Shown here in pieces: positions 31,898-40,811 of a stretch of 64,000 nt of DNA (position 1 is the first letter of the stretch; every line of letters starts with the position of its first letter). This DNA is from Streptomyces sp. CCM_MD2014. Lineage in GTDB: Bacteria > Actinomycetota > Actinomycetes > Streptomycetales > Streptomycetaceae. The stretch is from assembly GCF_000772045.1 (NCBI RefSeq), contig NZ_CP009754.1, forward strand, positions 7,440,001 to 7,504,000, written 5' to 3'. A program made the position numbers and the translations under genes. The notes under the pieces were generated by a model. It worked only from the letters and a program-made list of their open reading frames with translations, made no database searches and had not been told where the DNA came from.

Positions 31898-32554
31898 TCA
31901 GAACCCCGGCCCGCCCGCCTTGTCGCCGGCCTCGGCGAGGCGGCCCCACAGCAGGTCGGCCAGGCTGCGGACCAATTCCTCCCGGGGGCAGGGCCGTTCC
32001 CCCAGCCACCAGTCCCCGGCGGCGTGCATCATGCCGACGATCCCGTGCCCCCAGACCCGGGCCAGTTGCTGCGTGCCCGGTCCGACGTCGAGGCGTTCCT
32101 CGATGACCTGGGCCAGTTCCTCGCCCATGCGGCGCAGCAGCGGCGCCGAGTGCCTGCCCACGTCGAAGCCCGGTTCGGACGGGTCCCCCGGGGCGCCGGC
32201 GCTCTCCGCCGGATGCATCAGGAATCGGTACACCTGCGGGCGGGCCTCGATGGCCGCCAGATAGGTGTCCAGGGTGGCCTCGACGCGCTGCCGCCGCTCC
32301 GCCGGGGCGTCCAGGGCGGCCCGCAGCGAGGCGAGGAGCGCGTCCGTGTGCCGGACGGCGAGGGCGGCGTAGAGTCCGCCCTTGTCGCCGAAGTGGCGGT
32401 AGAGGATCGGCTTGGTGATGCCGGCCTCGGCGGCGATGGCGTTCATCGAGGCGTGCGGACCGTCGCGCAGCACCACCCGGTCGGCGGCCTCGAGCAGCTC
32501 GCGCCGTCTGCGGTCGGCGGACGTCTGCTGATCGGCCCGCTGCGTGGTGTTCAT
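31898..32554 (-). CDS. TetR-family regulator divergent from an acyl-CoA dehydrogenase
   Basis: This 218-residue protein has a TetR helix-turn-helix at about 15-60 (RRELLEAADRVVLRDG, MNAIAAEAGITKPILYRHFGDKGGLYAAL). A helical ligand-binding domain follows. GGGGAG sits five bases before the ATG. Divergence from the acyl-CoA dehydrogenase gene, with tandem GTAAC dyads between them, suggests it represses that gene and itself, with an acyl-CoA or fatty acid as likely inducer. Confidence 0.92.
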   Translation of the reverse strand: MNTTQRADQQTSADRRRRELLEAADRVVLRDGPHASMNAIAAEAGITKPILYRHFGDKGGLYAALAVRHTDALLASLRAALDAPAERRQRVEATLDTYLAAIEARPQVYRFLMHPAESAGAPGDPSEPGFDVGRHSAPLLRRMGEELAQVIEERLDVGPGTQQLARVWGHGIVGMMHAAGDWWLGERPCPREELVRSLADLLWGRLAEAGDKAGGPGF

Positions 32555-32661
32555 GTGCTCTCCCCACCCGTGCTGTTTCGGTGACGCCTGCGCAAACTAA
32601 CACCCACAGGGCACGTGACATCGAACGGGAGGGCGAGGGCCTCCGGGGAGTTGACTTTTCC

Positions 32662-32699
32662 TACCCGCCGGTAACAGACTCGGGGTTACCGCAAGTAAC
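32662..32699. promoter_or_regulatory. Tandem dyads, probable TetR operator over the acyl-CoA dehydrogenase promoter
   Basis: TACC, four bases, GGTA (32662-32673) is followed by GTTAC, five bases, GTAAC (32685-32699). A 7-bp dyad CGGTAAC/GTTACCG (32669-32691) links the two. A TTGACT at 32651-32656 and TAACAG at 32672-32677 form a plausible -35/-10 pair, so the operator would cover the -10. It lies between divergent TetR and dehydrogenase genes. Confidence 0.6.
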
Positions 32700-32724
32700 A
32701 TGCACGGGCGTCACTGGAGGGGAC

Positions 32725-33951
32725 ATGGCCGAGTTCACCATGGAGCTGAGCGACGAACAGAAGGAGGTCCGGGACTGGCTGCACGGCTTCGCCGCCGACG
32801 TCATCCGTCCCGCGGCCGCCGAATGGGACGAGCGCGAGGAGACCCCCTGGCCGGTGATCCAGGAGGCCGCCAAGGTCGGCATCTACTCCCTGGACTTCTA
32901 CGCCCAGCAGTACTTCGACCCCACCGGCCTCGGCATCCCCATGGCGATGGAGGAGCTGTTCTGGGGCGACGCGGGCATCGCCCTGTCGATCGTCGGCACC
33001 GGCCTCGCCGCCGTCGGCGTCCTCGCCAACGGCACCGAGGAGCAGATCGGCACCTGGATCCCGCAGATGTACGGCGACGCCGACGACGTCAAGGTCGCCG
33101 CCTTCTGTTCCTCCGAGCCCGACGCCGGCTCCGACGTGGCCTCCATGCGCACCCGTGCCGTGTACGACGAGGCCAAGGACGAGTGGGTGCTCAACGGCAC
33201 CAAGACCTGGGCGACCAACGGCGGCATCGCCAACGTCCACGTGGTCGTCGCGGTCGTCGACCCGGAGCTGGGCTCCAAGGGGCACGCCTCCTTCATCGTC
33301 CCGCCGAACACGCCGGGGCTGTCCCAGGGCCAGAAGTTCAAGAAGCACGGCATCCGCGCCTCGCACACCGCCGAGGTCGTCCTCGACAACGTGCGCGTTC
33401 CCGGCTCCTGCCTGCTCGGCGGCAAGGAGAAGCTGGACGCCCGCCTCGCCCGCGCCCGGGAGAAGGCCAAGAAGGGCGGCGAGCGAGTGAAGAACGCCGC
33501 GATGGCCACCTTCGAGGCGTCCCGTCCGGCGGTCGGCGCGATGGCGGTCGGCACGGCCCGGGCCGCGTACGAGGTGGCGCTGGAGTACGCGCAGACCCGT
33601 CAGCAGTTCGGGCGCCCGATCATCGACAACCAGGGCGTCGCCTTCCAGCTCGCCGACATGCGCACCTCCATCGACGCGGCCCGGCTGCTGGTGTGGCGCG
33701 CCTCCTGGATGGCCATCAACGGCAAGCCCTTCACGGCGGCCGAGGGCTCGATGTCCAAGCTGTTCGCGAGTGAGACCGCGAAGAAGGTGACCGCCCAGGC
33801 GGTCCAGATCCTGGGCGGCAACGGCTACACGCGGGAGTACCCGGTGGAGCGGATGCACCGCGACTCCGCGATCTACACGATCTTCGAGGGCACGAGTGAG
33901 ATCCAGCGTCTGGTGATCGCGCGGACGCTCGCGGGGATGCCGATTCGCTAA
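32725..33951 (+). CDS. Acyl-CoA dehydrogenase
   Basis: This 408-residue flavoprotein has FCSSEPDAGSDVASM and TKTWATNGG (FAD/acyl contact regions), RQQFGRPIIDNQGVAFQLADM, QILGGNGYTREYPVERM and IYTIFEGTSEIQRLVIAR. The glutamate of the IFEGTSE motif is the usual catalytic base. A lysine-rich insertion (AREKAKKGGERVKNA, near 250) interrupts the middle domain. It oxidises an acyl-CoA to its enoyl-CoA, passing electrons to ETF. Start ATG 32725 has GGAGGGG upstream. The stop overlaps that of the convergent cupin gene. Confidence 0.94.
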   Translation: MAEFTMELSDEQKEVRDWLHGFAADVIRPAAAEWDEREETPWPVIQEAAKVGIYSLDFYAQQYFDPTGLGIPMAMEELFWGDAGIALSIVGTGLAAVGVLANGTEEQIGTWIPQMYGDADDVKVAAFCSSEPDAGSDVASMRTRAVYDEAKDEWVLNGTKTWATNGGIANVHVVVAVVDPELGSKGHASFIVPPNTPGLSQGQKFKKHGIRASHTAEVVLDNVRVPGSCLLGGKEKLDARLARAREKAKKGGERVKNAAMATFEASRPAVGAMAVGTARAAYEVALEYAQTRQQFGRPIIDNQGVAFQLADMRTSIDAARLLVWRASWMAINGKPFTAAEGSMSKLFASETAKKVTAQAVQILGGNGYTREYPVERMHRDSAIYTIFEGTSEIQRLVIARTLAGMPIR

Positions 33952-34481
33952 GCGTGCCGCAGCGGTGTGAGCTGCTCGATGTCGTACTTGGCCCGCAGCG
34001 CCTCGATGGCCTCGTGGTCCGGGGGGCCTCCGCCGCCGAGGATCTCCAGCAGTTCCTCGAAGTAGCGCTCGTGGTCCGGGGGCGGGCTGGCCTGGAAGAA
34101 CATCTTGGCCGGCTCGCCCGTCGGGTTGGCGAAGGCGTGCGGACAGCCGGGGGGTACGACGATGACCGTGCCCGGGGTGGCGCGCACCACCCGGTTGCCG
34201 GAACTCGACTCCCAGTTCCGCCAACTGTCCGGCGTACGGATCCTCGGCTCGAAGGCGAGCACGTCCAGCTCGCCCTCCAGCACGTAGAACAGCTCCTCGC
34301 TGCGGGTGTGCACGTGGGCGCCGACGTCGAACCCGGGCGGCACGATCACCTCGAAGGTGGACGCCATGCGCGAGTGCGAGCCGGTCACCTTGAAGGTCAC
34401 GTGCTGGGCCGGCGCCTGCACCACCCGGCCCTGGCCCGGCGGCACCAACAGGCCCTCGGTCGCCGCGGCGAGCCCGCTCAC
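33948..34481 (-). CDS. Cupin protein of the flaviolin pathway (MomA-like quinone-forming monooxygenase)
   Basis: This 177-residue single-domain cupin shows metal ligands in GAHVHTRSEELFYVLEGELDV and PPGCPHAFANP. In Streptomyces rppA operons a cupin of this kind (MomA) has been reported to oxidise 1,3,6,8-tetrahydroxynaphthalene to flaviolin; the assignment rests on fold plus position. The GTG start overlaps the P450 stop (GTGA), so it is the third coupled gene of rppA-cyp158-cupin. Confidence 0.8.
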   Translation of the reverse strand: MSGLAAATEGLLVPPGQGRVVQAPAQHVTFKVTGSHSRMASTFEVIVPPGFDVGAHVHTRSEELFYVLEGELDVLAFEPRIRTPDSWRNWESSSGNRVVRATPGTVIVVPPGCPHAFANPTGEPAKMFFQASPPPDHERYFEELLEILGGGGPPDHEAIEALRAKYDIEQLTPLRHA

Positions 34482-35692
34482 CAGGTCACCGGGAGGGCCT
34501 CGGGCCCGCGGATCAGCGCGCCCTTCTTGAAGGGCACGTCCTCGGGCGCCACCGCGAGCTTCAGTCCCGGCACCCGGTCCAGGATCGTGTCGACGAGCAG
34601 CTCCGACTCCAGCCGGGCCAGCATGCCGCCGGGGCAGTAGTGCGGGCCGAAACCGAAGGACACGTGCGGGTTGGGGCTGCGCTCGAAGTCGATCGTGTCC
34701 GGGTCGGGGAAGACCTCCGGGTCGCGGTTGGCCGCCAGGTACGACACGTAGACCGCGTCGCCCGCGCGGATCCGCACGCCCTTGATCTCCACGTCCTCCA
34801 GGGCGATCCGGGAGAGCCCGACGGCGTTGCGGTGGGGGATCCAGCGCAGCAGTTCGTCGATGGCGCGGGGACGGATCTCCGGTTCGGAGCGCAGGCGTTC
34901 GGCGAGTTCGGGCCGGCTCAGCAGCAGGTGGAACATCTGCCCGCTGTTGTTGGTGACCGCCTCGCCGCCGATCTGCAGCAGGACCGCGAGCCCCACCGCC
35001 TCCGCCAGGGTGATCTCGCCGCGCCCCACGGCGGCACCCAGCAGCGAGGTGACGTCCTCGCCGGTGCTGTCCGCACGCAGCCCGATGAGATCCGAGAAGT
35101 AGGTGTTCATGTCGTTCTTGGCCCGCTCGCTGACCTCGGCGCCGTGCGAGGAGGAAAGGATCAGCTGGGTCCAGGTGTGCATGGCGTGCCGGTCGGTGGC
35201 CGGCACCCCCATCAGCTCGCAGATCACCGCGATGGGGAAGGGGCTCAGCACGGCTTCGGTGAGGTCGGCGGGCGGGCCGGCCTTCAGCATGGCGTCGACC
35301 AGTCCGTCGAGCATGCCGCGGGACCGCTCGCGCACGCGCTCCACGCCGCGTGCGGTGAAGGCCGCGGCCACCGAGCGGCGCAGCCGGGTGTGGTCCGGCG
35401 GGTCGAGGAAGCCGACCGCGCCGCGCTCCGGGATGAAGTGCGGGGCCAGCCGGGTGACCTGCCGGTCCATGACGGCCTCGCGCCCGAACCGGGGGTCGTT
35501 GGTGACCAGTCGGACGTCGTCGTGGCGGGTGACCAGCCAGGCCCAGCCCTCGCCGTTGGGGAGCGAGATGCGGGTGACGGGGCCCTCGCGCATCAATTCG
35601 GTCAGCACCGGGTCGAAGTCGCTGCCGGGCAGGTCGACGGCCGGCCAGTCCCGGACGGGCGGCACGGTCTGAGAGATCGTTTCTTCGTTCAC
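34478..35692 (-). CDS. Cytochrome P450 of the CYP158A family (biflaviolin synthase-like)
   Basis: At 404 residues it has the same length as CYP158A2. The heme-binding loop is FGFGPHYCPGGMLARLE, the ExxR region is AIDELLRWIPHRN and the I-helix reads LLQIGGEAVTNNSGQM, lacking the classic acidic-Thr pair as in CYP158A enzymes. These couple two flaviolin molecules to biflaviolin, a protective pigment. Start is GTG 35692, overlapping the rppA stop as GTGA; the open frame continues upstream but only as a shadow of rppA. Confidence 0.9.
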   Translation of the reverse strand: MNEETISQTVPPVRDWPAVDLPGSDFDPVLTELMREGPVTRISLPNGEGWAWLVTRHDDVRLVTNDPRFGREAVMDRQVTRLAPHFIPERGAVGFLDPPDHTRLRRSVAAAFTARGVERVRERSRGMLDGLVDAMLKAGPPADLTEAVLSPFPIAVICELMGVPATDRHAMHTWTQLILSSSHGAEVSERAKNDMNTYFSDLIGLRADSTGEDVTSLLGAAVGRGEITLAEAVGLAVLLQIGGEAVTNNSGQMFHLLLSRPELAERLRSEPEIRPRAIDELLRWIPHRNAVGLSRIALEDVEIKGVRIRAGDAVYVSYLAANRDPEVFPDPDTIDFERSPNPHVSFGFGPHYCPGGMLARLESELLVDTILDRVPGLKLAVAPEDVPFKKGALIRGPEALPVTW

Positions 35693-36813
35693 GGCTGCCT
35701 CACACTCCGCGTCACGTCCCGGGACGCGTCCCGCGTCACGGCCTGCCGCACGCTCTGCCGCACATCCGCCGTCTGCCAGCAGCCCAGGGACATCTCCGCG
35801 GTGATGCCCGGACCGAAGCCGGCCAGCAGCCCGCGTGCCCCCTCCTCGACGCCGCCTTCGTCGAAGAGTCTGCGCAGCGCGTCCAGGACGACGGCGCTGG
35901 CGATGTTGCCGTACTCGGTGAGCGTGGCCCGGCTGAAGCGGAACGCGTGCGGGTCGACCTGCAGGAACTTGCTGAGGTCGTCGAGGATCCGGGGGCCGCC
36001 CGCGTGCACGATGTAGAAGTCCAGGTCGGCGGCGTCCCAACCGTGCTCGCCCGCCAGGCTCTTGAGCGCCGGCGCGAGCGGCTCCATGGTGGCCGGCACC
36101 CGCTTGTCCAGCAGGAAGTGGAAACCGGTCGCCTTCACGTCGTACATGATCCACTCTTCGGTCTTGGGGATCAGGTACGAGCCGTTGCGCTCCAGGCGCA
36201 CTCCGGTGCCGCCCCGGCCGCGGACCACCGCGGCGGCGATGCCGTCGCCGAAGAGGCCGTTGGAGAGCAGGGAGCCCACGCCGATGTCGGTGGGCTGGTA
36301 GCACAGCGAGCAGAACTCGCAGGCCACGATGAGCGCGTTGGCCTCCGGGTAGGCGGTGCAGAAGTCGTGGGCGCGGTTGATCGCCGCTCCTCCGGCCGCA
36401 CAGCCCAGCTGGGCGATGGGTATCTGCCGCGTGGTGCTGTCGAAGCCCATCTCGTTGATCAGCCACGCCGTGAGCGAGGGCATCATGAAGCCCGTGCACG
36501 AGACGTAGATGATCACGTCGATGTCGGTGGTGAGCAGCTCGGCGTCGTCCAGGGCCCGCTGGATCACGGCCGGGACGCGGGACTTCGCCTCCCGCTCGTA
36601 GACCTTGTTGCGGTCCTCGAAACCGGGGTGTTCCAGCGTTTGCTCGATGGGCTGCACGATGTGCCGGGTGCGGACCCCGGTGTTCTCTATCAGCCGGAGC
36701 GCGAGCGGCAGTTGGGGATGGTCGGTGTGGCGCCGGCGCGCCAGCTCCAGCGTCTCCTCCATCGTGATCACGTGCTCCGGGACGGACACCGAGGGTCTGC
36801 ACAAAGTCGCCAT
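35689..36813 (-). CDS. rppA: Type III polyketide synthase, 1,3,6,8-tetrahydroxynaphthalene synthase
   Basis: This 374-residue chalcone-synthase-fold enzyme has the nucleophilic cysteine in IAQLGCAAGGAAINRA (equivalent to Cys138 of RppA). Histidine lies in FYIVHAGGPRILDD, asparagine in LTEYGNIASA and CTGFMMPSLTAWLI is present. It makes tetrahydroxynaphthalene from five malonyl-CoA. It heads the coupled rppA-cyp158-cupin operon for flaviolin pigments. Start ATG 36813; the upstream extension is not conserved-looking. The C-terminal tail is Arg/Ser rich. Confidence 0.94.
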   Translation of the reverse strand: MATLCRPSVSVPEHVITMEETLELARRRHTDHPQLPLALRLIENTGVRTRHIVQPIEQTLEHPGFEDRNKVYEREAKSRVPAVIQRALDDAELLTTDIDVIIYVSCTGFMMPSLTAWLINEMGFDSTTRQIPIAQLGCAAGGAAINRAHDFCTAYPEANALIVACEFCSLCYQPTDIGVGSLLSNGLFGDGIAAAVVRGRGGTGVRLERNGSYLIPKTEEWIMYDVKATGFHFLLDKRVPATMEPLAPALKSLAGEHGWDAADLDFYIVHAGGPRILDDLSKFLQVDPHAFRFSRATLTEYGNIASAVVLDALRRLFDEGGVEEGARGLLAGFGPGITAEMSLGCWQTADVRQSVRQAVTRDASRDVTRSVRQP

Positions 36814-36977
36814 GAACCGTGCCTGCTTTCGCCTCGCGGAAGGCCTGCGCCCCCCGGCCGGAAAGTGCTGCACCTTCTCAGGGGTGCCCGTCCACGATCA
36901 CTCAGCGGGGCGGTGATCTCTCGCCGGGTTACTCCGTCCCGGGGAAGGCGCCGTCGCGGGGAGGCGTGCGGGAGGCG

Positions 36978-37214
36978 TCAGGAGGAGCGGCCGCTGCTGT
37001 GGGCGATGCACGCCACGTCGATCCGGTCGGCCAGCTTGGCGAGCTCGATGGTGAGGGCCGCGACGGTGTCCTCGTCCAGCCTCTCCTCGCCGTTCTCCAC
37101 CAGCCGCAGCCACCGTCCGCCGACCGTGCGCAGCAGCTTGCTCACGTCGGACGCGGCGACCTGGAGCGTGCCGCGGTCGTCGACGATCAGAGGCAGGGTC
37201 ACTTCGCGGTTCAC
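36978..37214 (-). CDS. Conserved hypothetical protein
   Basis: The 78 residues run VNREVTLPLIVDDRGTLQVA, then LRTVGGRWLRLVENGEERLD and helical TVAALTIELAKLADRIDVAC. No known domain was recognised. GTG at 37214 has TACGAT seven bases upstream and no ribosome binding site, suggesting a leaderless message. It lies between rppA (about 160 bp away) and an aldehyde dehydrogenase on the same strand. Confidence 0.65.
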   Translation of the reverse strand: MNREVTLPLIVDDRGTLQVAASDVSKLLRTVGGRWLRLVENGEERLDEDTVAALTIELAKLADRIDVACIAHSSGRSS

Positions 37215-37239
37215 AAAGGGGATCGTAGTCGCGGAACGC

Positions 37240-38625
37240 TCACGCTCCGTGCCATACGGTGGTGATGTTGCAGAACTCGCGGATTCCGTGCCCGGACAGC
37301 TCACGCCCGTAGCCCGACCGCTTGACCCCGCCGAACGGGAACGCCGGGTGGGACGCCGTCATGCCGTTGACGTACACGCCGCCCGCCTCCAGGTCCCGGA
37401 CGAACCGGTCCACGTCGGCGTCGTCGCGCGTCCACACGTTGGAACTGAGCCCGAAGTCCGTGTCGTTGGCGATCAGCACCGCCTCGTCCAGGTCGGCCGC
37501 CCGGTAGAGCGTGGCGACCGGTCCGAAGGCCTCCTCGCGGTGGATGCGCATCTCGCGGGTGACACCCGCCAGGACCGTCGGCGGGTAGTACCAGCCCGGC
37601 CCGTCCGGGCGTTCGCCTCCGCACAGCACGCTCGCACCGCCGCGCACCGCGTCGTCGACCAGCTCGACCAGGTCGTTCACGCCCTGCTCGCTGGAGAGCG
37701 GGCCGACCTCGGTCTCCTCGTCCATCGGGTCGCCGACCCTGAGCGCCCTCATGCCCTCGGTGAAGCGCTCGGCGAAGGCGTCGTACACGTCCGTGTGCAC
37801 GATGAACCGCTTGGCGGCGATGCACGACTGCCCGGCGTTCTGCGTGCGCGCGGTCACCGCCACCGCGGCGGCCCGCTCGACGTCCGCGGACGGCATGACG
37901 ACGAACGGGTCGCTGCCGCCCAGCTCGAGAACCGTCTTCTTGATCATCTCGCCGGCGGTGGACGCCACCGCGCGGCCCGCCGGCTCGCTGCCGGTGAGGG
38001 TGGCGGCCCGCACCCGCTCGTCGCGCAGGACGTCGTCGACCTGGGCGGAGCCGATGAGCAGGGTCTGGAAGCAGCCTTCGGGGAAGCCCGCCCGGTGGAA
38101 CAGGTCCTCCAGGTACAGGGCGGTCTGCGGCACGTTCGAGGCGTGCTTGAGCAGACCCACGTTGCCCGCCATCAGCGCGGGCGCGGCGAAGCGGATCACC
38201 TGCCAGAGCGGGAAGTTCCACGGCATCACCGCGAGCACCGGGCCGAGCGGGCGGTAGCGGACCAGGGCCCGGGAGGCGCCGGAGTCCTTCACGTCGGCGT
38301 CGTCCGGCTCCTCGTCGGCCAGCAGCTCGGCCGCGTGGTCGGCGTACCAGCGCATCGCCTTGGCACACTTGGCCGCCTCCGCGCGGGCCTGCTTGACCGG
38401 CTTGCCCATCTCCGTGGTGATGACCCTGCCGATCTCCTTCTGATCCGCCTCCAGGAGGTCGGCGGCCCGGCGCATCAGCCCGGCCCGCTCGTAGAACCCC
38501 GTAGTGCGGTAGGTGCGGAAGGTGGCCTCCGCGAGCTCGATCCGGCGCTCGATCTCCTCCTCGCCCATGGCCTCGTACGTCCTGAGCGTCTCGCCGTTCG
38601 CCGGGTTCACCGTCGCGATGGGCAT
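37240..38625 (-). CDS. NAD(P)-dependent aldehyde dehydrogenase, succinate-semialdehyde type
   Basis: This 461-residue enzyme of the ALDH superfamily has VMPWNFPLWQ (nucleotide site), the general-base glutamate in VLELGGSDPF and the catalytic cysteine in TQNAGQSCIAAKRFIV. SGYGRELSGHGIREFCN is near the C-terminus. Sequence style fits the GabD/Sad group that oxidises succinic semialdehyde in GABA or polyamine breakdown, but substrate is not proven. ATG 38625 has GGGAGG six bases upstream. Confidence 0.9.
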   Translation of the reverse strand: MPIATVNPANGETLRTYEAMGEEEIERRIELAEATFRTYRTTGFYERAGLMRRAADLLEADQKEIGRVITTEMGKPVKQARAEAAKCAKAMRWYADHAAELLADEEPDDADVKDSGASRALVRYRPLGPVLAVMPWNFPLWQVIRFAAPALMAGNVGLLKHASNVPQTALYLEDLFHRAGFPEGCFQTLLIGSAQVDDVLRDERVRAATLTGSEPAGRAVASTAGEMIKKTVLELGGSDPFVVMPSADVERAAAVAVTARTQNAGQSCIAAKRFIVHTDVYDAFAERFTEGMRALRVGDPMDEETEVGPLSSEQGVNDLVELVDDAVRGGASVLCGGERPDGPGWYYPPTVLAGVTREMRIHREEAFGPVATLYRAADLDEAVLIANDTDFGLSSNVWTRDDADVDRFVRDLEAGGVYVNGMTASHPAFPFGGVKRSGYGRELSGHGIREFCNITTVWHGA

Positions 38626-38732
38626 GGCCGACCTCCCTGGGTGCGCAATCGTGCTTCGACCTTGGCGCGCGGCGCGGGGTGCCGCAACGCGGACGGGTCG
38701 CGTCGTCAGTCGTGGTTCCTGGTGGTGTCTCG

Positions 38733-39194
38733 TCAGTGCGAGTGCTCCGTCAGACGGTCGAGAAACGCGGACTGAGCCTTCACGATCACCTCGCGCGCCC
38801 GGTCCAGCGGGAACCACGCCACGCGGTCCAGCTCGGGGAACTCCTCGGTCCGCCCCGACCTCGGCGGCCACTCCATGCGGAAGGTGCCGGGGACGACCGT
38901 CGCCGGATCGAGGTCGGCCTCCAGGGCCCAGACCGTGACGAGCTTCCCGCCCGCCTGCCGCACCTCGCCGAGCGGCAGGGCCTCGCCCTCGGGCGGCGGC
39001 AGCCCCAGCTCCTCCTCGAACTCGCGCCGGGCCGCCTCCCACGCCGGTTCCCCGGGGCCGTACTCGCCCTTGGGGACGGTCCACGCCCCGGCGTCGCGGC
39101 GGGTGTAGAAGGGGCCGCCCATGTGCCCGAGCAGCACCTCGAGCTCTCCGCCGGGTGCGCGCCGGTGCAGCAGCAGGCCCGCGCTCCGTCTCAC
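38733..39194 (-). CDS. NUDIX hydrolase coupled to a DNA ligase
   Basis: This 153-residue NUDIX domain has the box WTVPKGEYGPGEPAWEAARREFEEELG (G-x5-E-x7-REUxEE-like). A metal-dependent hydrolase of nucleoside diphosphate-linked substrates is implied; the particular substrate is unknown. The GTG start overlaps the ligase stop (GTGA), so both are made from one message. A role in nucleotide-pool sanitation alongside DNA repair is plausible. Confidence 0.88.
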   Translation of the reverse strand: MRRSAGLLLHRRAPGGELEVLLGHMGGPFYTRRDAGAWTVPKGEYGPGEPAWEAARREFEEELGLPPPEGEALPLGEVRQAGGKLVTVWALEADLDPATVVPGTFRMEWPPRSGRTEEFPELDRVAWFPLDRAREVIVKAQSAFLDRLTEHSH

Positions 39195-40729
39195 GGGGCC
39201 GCCCCGGGGTGTGCGGCGAGCAGGGTCTCCACGGTGTCCGCGTCCTCGGGGCGCTTGTCCTCGCGGTAGCGGACCACGCGGGCGAAGCGGAGGGTGACGC
39301 CGGCCGGGTAGCGGGTGGAGCGCTGGAGGCCGTCGTAGGCGATCTCGACGACGAGTTCGGGCCGTACGGTCACGCCCCAGCCGTGCTCCTCGACGGCCAG
39401 CTCCTGCAGGCGCTCGGTCTGCCAGGCCAGCAGCGCGTCGGTCATGCCCTTGAAGGTCTTGCCGAGCATGGCGAAGGAGCCGTCGGGTGCGCGGGCGCCG
39501 AGATGGAGGTTGGAGAGCTTGCCGGTGCGGCGGCCGTGGCCCCACTCGGCGGCCAGCACCACCAGGTCGAGCGTGTGGACGGGCTTGACCTTCAGCCAGG
39601 ACGCGCCGCGCCGGCCCGCGCTGTACGCGGCGTCGAGCCCCTTGACGACGACGCCCTCGTGCCCGCGTGTCAGTGCCTCGGCCAGGAACTCCTCCGCGGC
39701 GCCGGTCTCCTCCGGCCCGCGCACCAGTGTGCGCCGCACCCGCAGTGGCTCGGGCACCAGCCGGGCCAGCTCCGCGTGCCGCTCGGTTAGCGGCAGGTCG
39801 AGCAGGTCGCGGCCGTCGACGGACAGCACGTCGAAGAAGACCGCGGAGACGGGAACCGCCCGCGCCGCCGTGGCCACGTCGGTGCGCGAGCCGACCCGGC
39901 CGGCGGTCTCCTGGAACGAGCGGGGGCGCCCGCTCGCGTCGAGGGAGATCGCCTCGCCGTCCAGGACGAACCGCCCGGCGGGCAGTGCCAGGGCCGCCTC
40001 GGTGACCTCGGGGAGCCGGTCGGTGATGTCGTCCAGGGTGCGGGTGTAGATCCGTACGGTGCCGCCGTCGCGGTGCACCTGCACGCGGATGCCGTCCAGT
40101 TTCTCCTCGACGGCGGCGGTGCCCAGCTTGGCGACCGCCTCGCCGACCGAGGACGCGCTGTGCGCCAGCATCGGCAGCACCGGCCGGCCGACGGTGAGCC
40201 GGAAGCCCTCCAGGGCGCCGGGACCGTCGGCCAGCAGGGCCTCGGCCACCGTCTGGAGCGACCCCGCGAGCATCACCGCGCGCCGTACGTCCGCAGGGGG
40301 CGCGCCGGTCGCCGCGGCCAGGCCCTCGACGGCGGCCGCGTCCAGGGCGCCCTGGCGGACCTCCCCGGTGAGCAGCCCGATCAGGAAGCGCTGCTCCTCC
40401 TCGGTGGCGGAACCCATCAGCTCGCCGACCAGCCGGGCCCGCTCGGCCTGCGATCCGGCCCCGGACACCGCGCCGAGCCGGGTGAGCCGGGCGTCCACGT
40501 CGCGCACCGTCAGGGTCGGTGCGTCGGCCGGCGGCACCCGGCGGCTCAGCACCTTCCAGCCGACGCCGATCCGGCCCTGCGGGAGCCGCCCCGCCAGATA
40601 CGGGATGACGACCGGCACGTCCGCCGCCTCCGCCTCGCGGAACAGCTCCGCGAGCAGGGCGGTCTTCCGGGACCGCGCCGACGTGGCGGCGACCTCCCGG
40701 GACACCTGGGCCAACCGGGCAAGCAGCAT
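39191..40729 (-). CDS. ATP-dependent DNA ligase (LigB-type)
   Basis: This 512-residue ligase has an N-terminal DNA-binding domain (about 1-195) and the adenylation motif I as EEKLDGIRVQVHRDG with the lysine nucleophile. Motif III reads FFDVLSVDGRDLLD, motif IV HEGVVVKGLDAAY and motif V SWLKVKP. A C-terminal OB-fold ends with PAGVTLRFARVVRYREDK. It resembles mycobacterial LigB and should seal nicks in repair, supplementing the essential NAD-dependent LigA. ATG 40729 is preferred; a start five codons upstream exists. Confidence 0.93.
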   Translation of the reverse strand: MLLARLAQVSREVAATSARSRKTALLAELFREAEAADVPVVIPYLAGRLPQGRIGVGWKVLSRRVPPADAPTLTVRDVDARLTRLGAVSGAGSQAERARLVGELMGSATEEEQRFLIGLLTGEVRQGALDAAAVEGLAAATGAPPADVRRAVMLAGSLQTVAEALLADGPGALEGFRLTVGRPVLPMLAHSASSVGEAVAKLGTAAVEEKLDGIRVQVHRDGGTVRIYTRTLDDITDRLPEVTEAALALPAGRFVLDGEAISLDASGRPRSFQETAGRVGSRTDVATAARAVPVSAVFFDVLSVDGRDLLDLPLTERHAELARLVPEPLRVRRTLVRGPEETGAAEEFLAEALTRGHEGVVVKGLDAAYSAGRRGASWLKVKPVHTLDLVVLAAEWGHGRRTGKLSNLHLGARAPDGSFAMLGKTFKGMTDALLAWQTERLQELAVEEHGWGVTVRPELVVEIAYDGLQRSTRYPAGVTLRFARVVRYREDKRPEDADTVETLLAAHPGAAP

Positions 40730-40811
40730 GCAGTCATGGTGCACCGGAGAGGGCCGGTGTACACCCGCGACTGCCGCACGCCCCGACGGGCGCGTGCCGC
40801 GTGCCGGCGTA

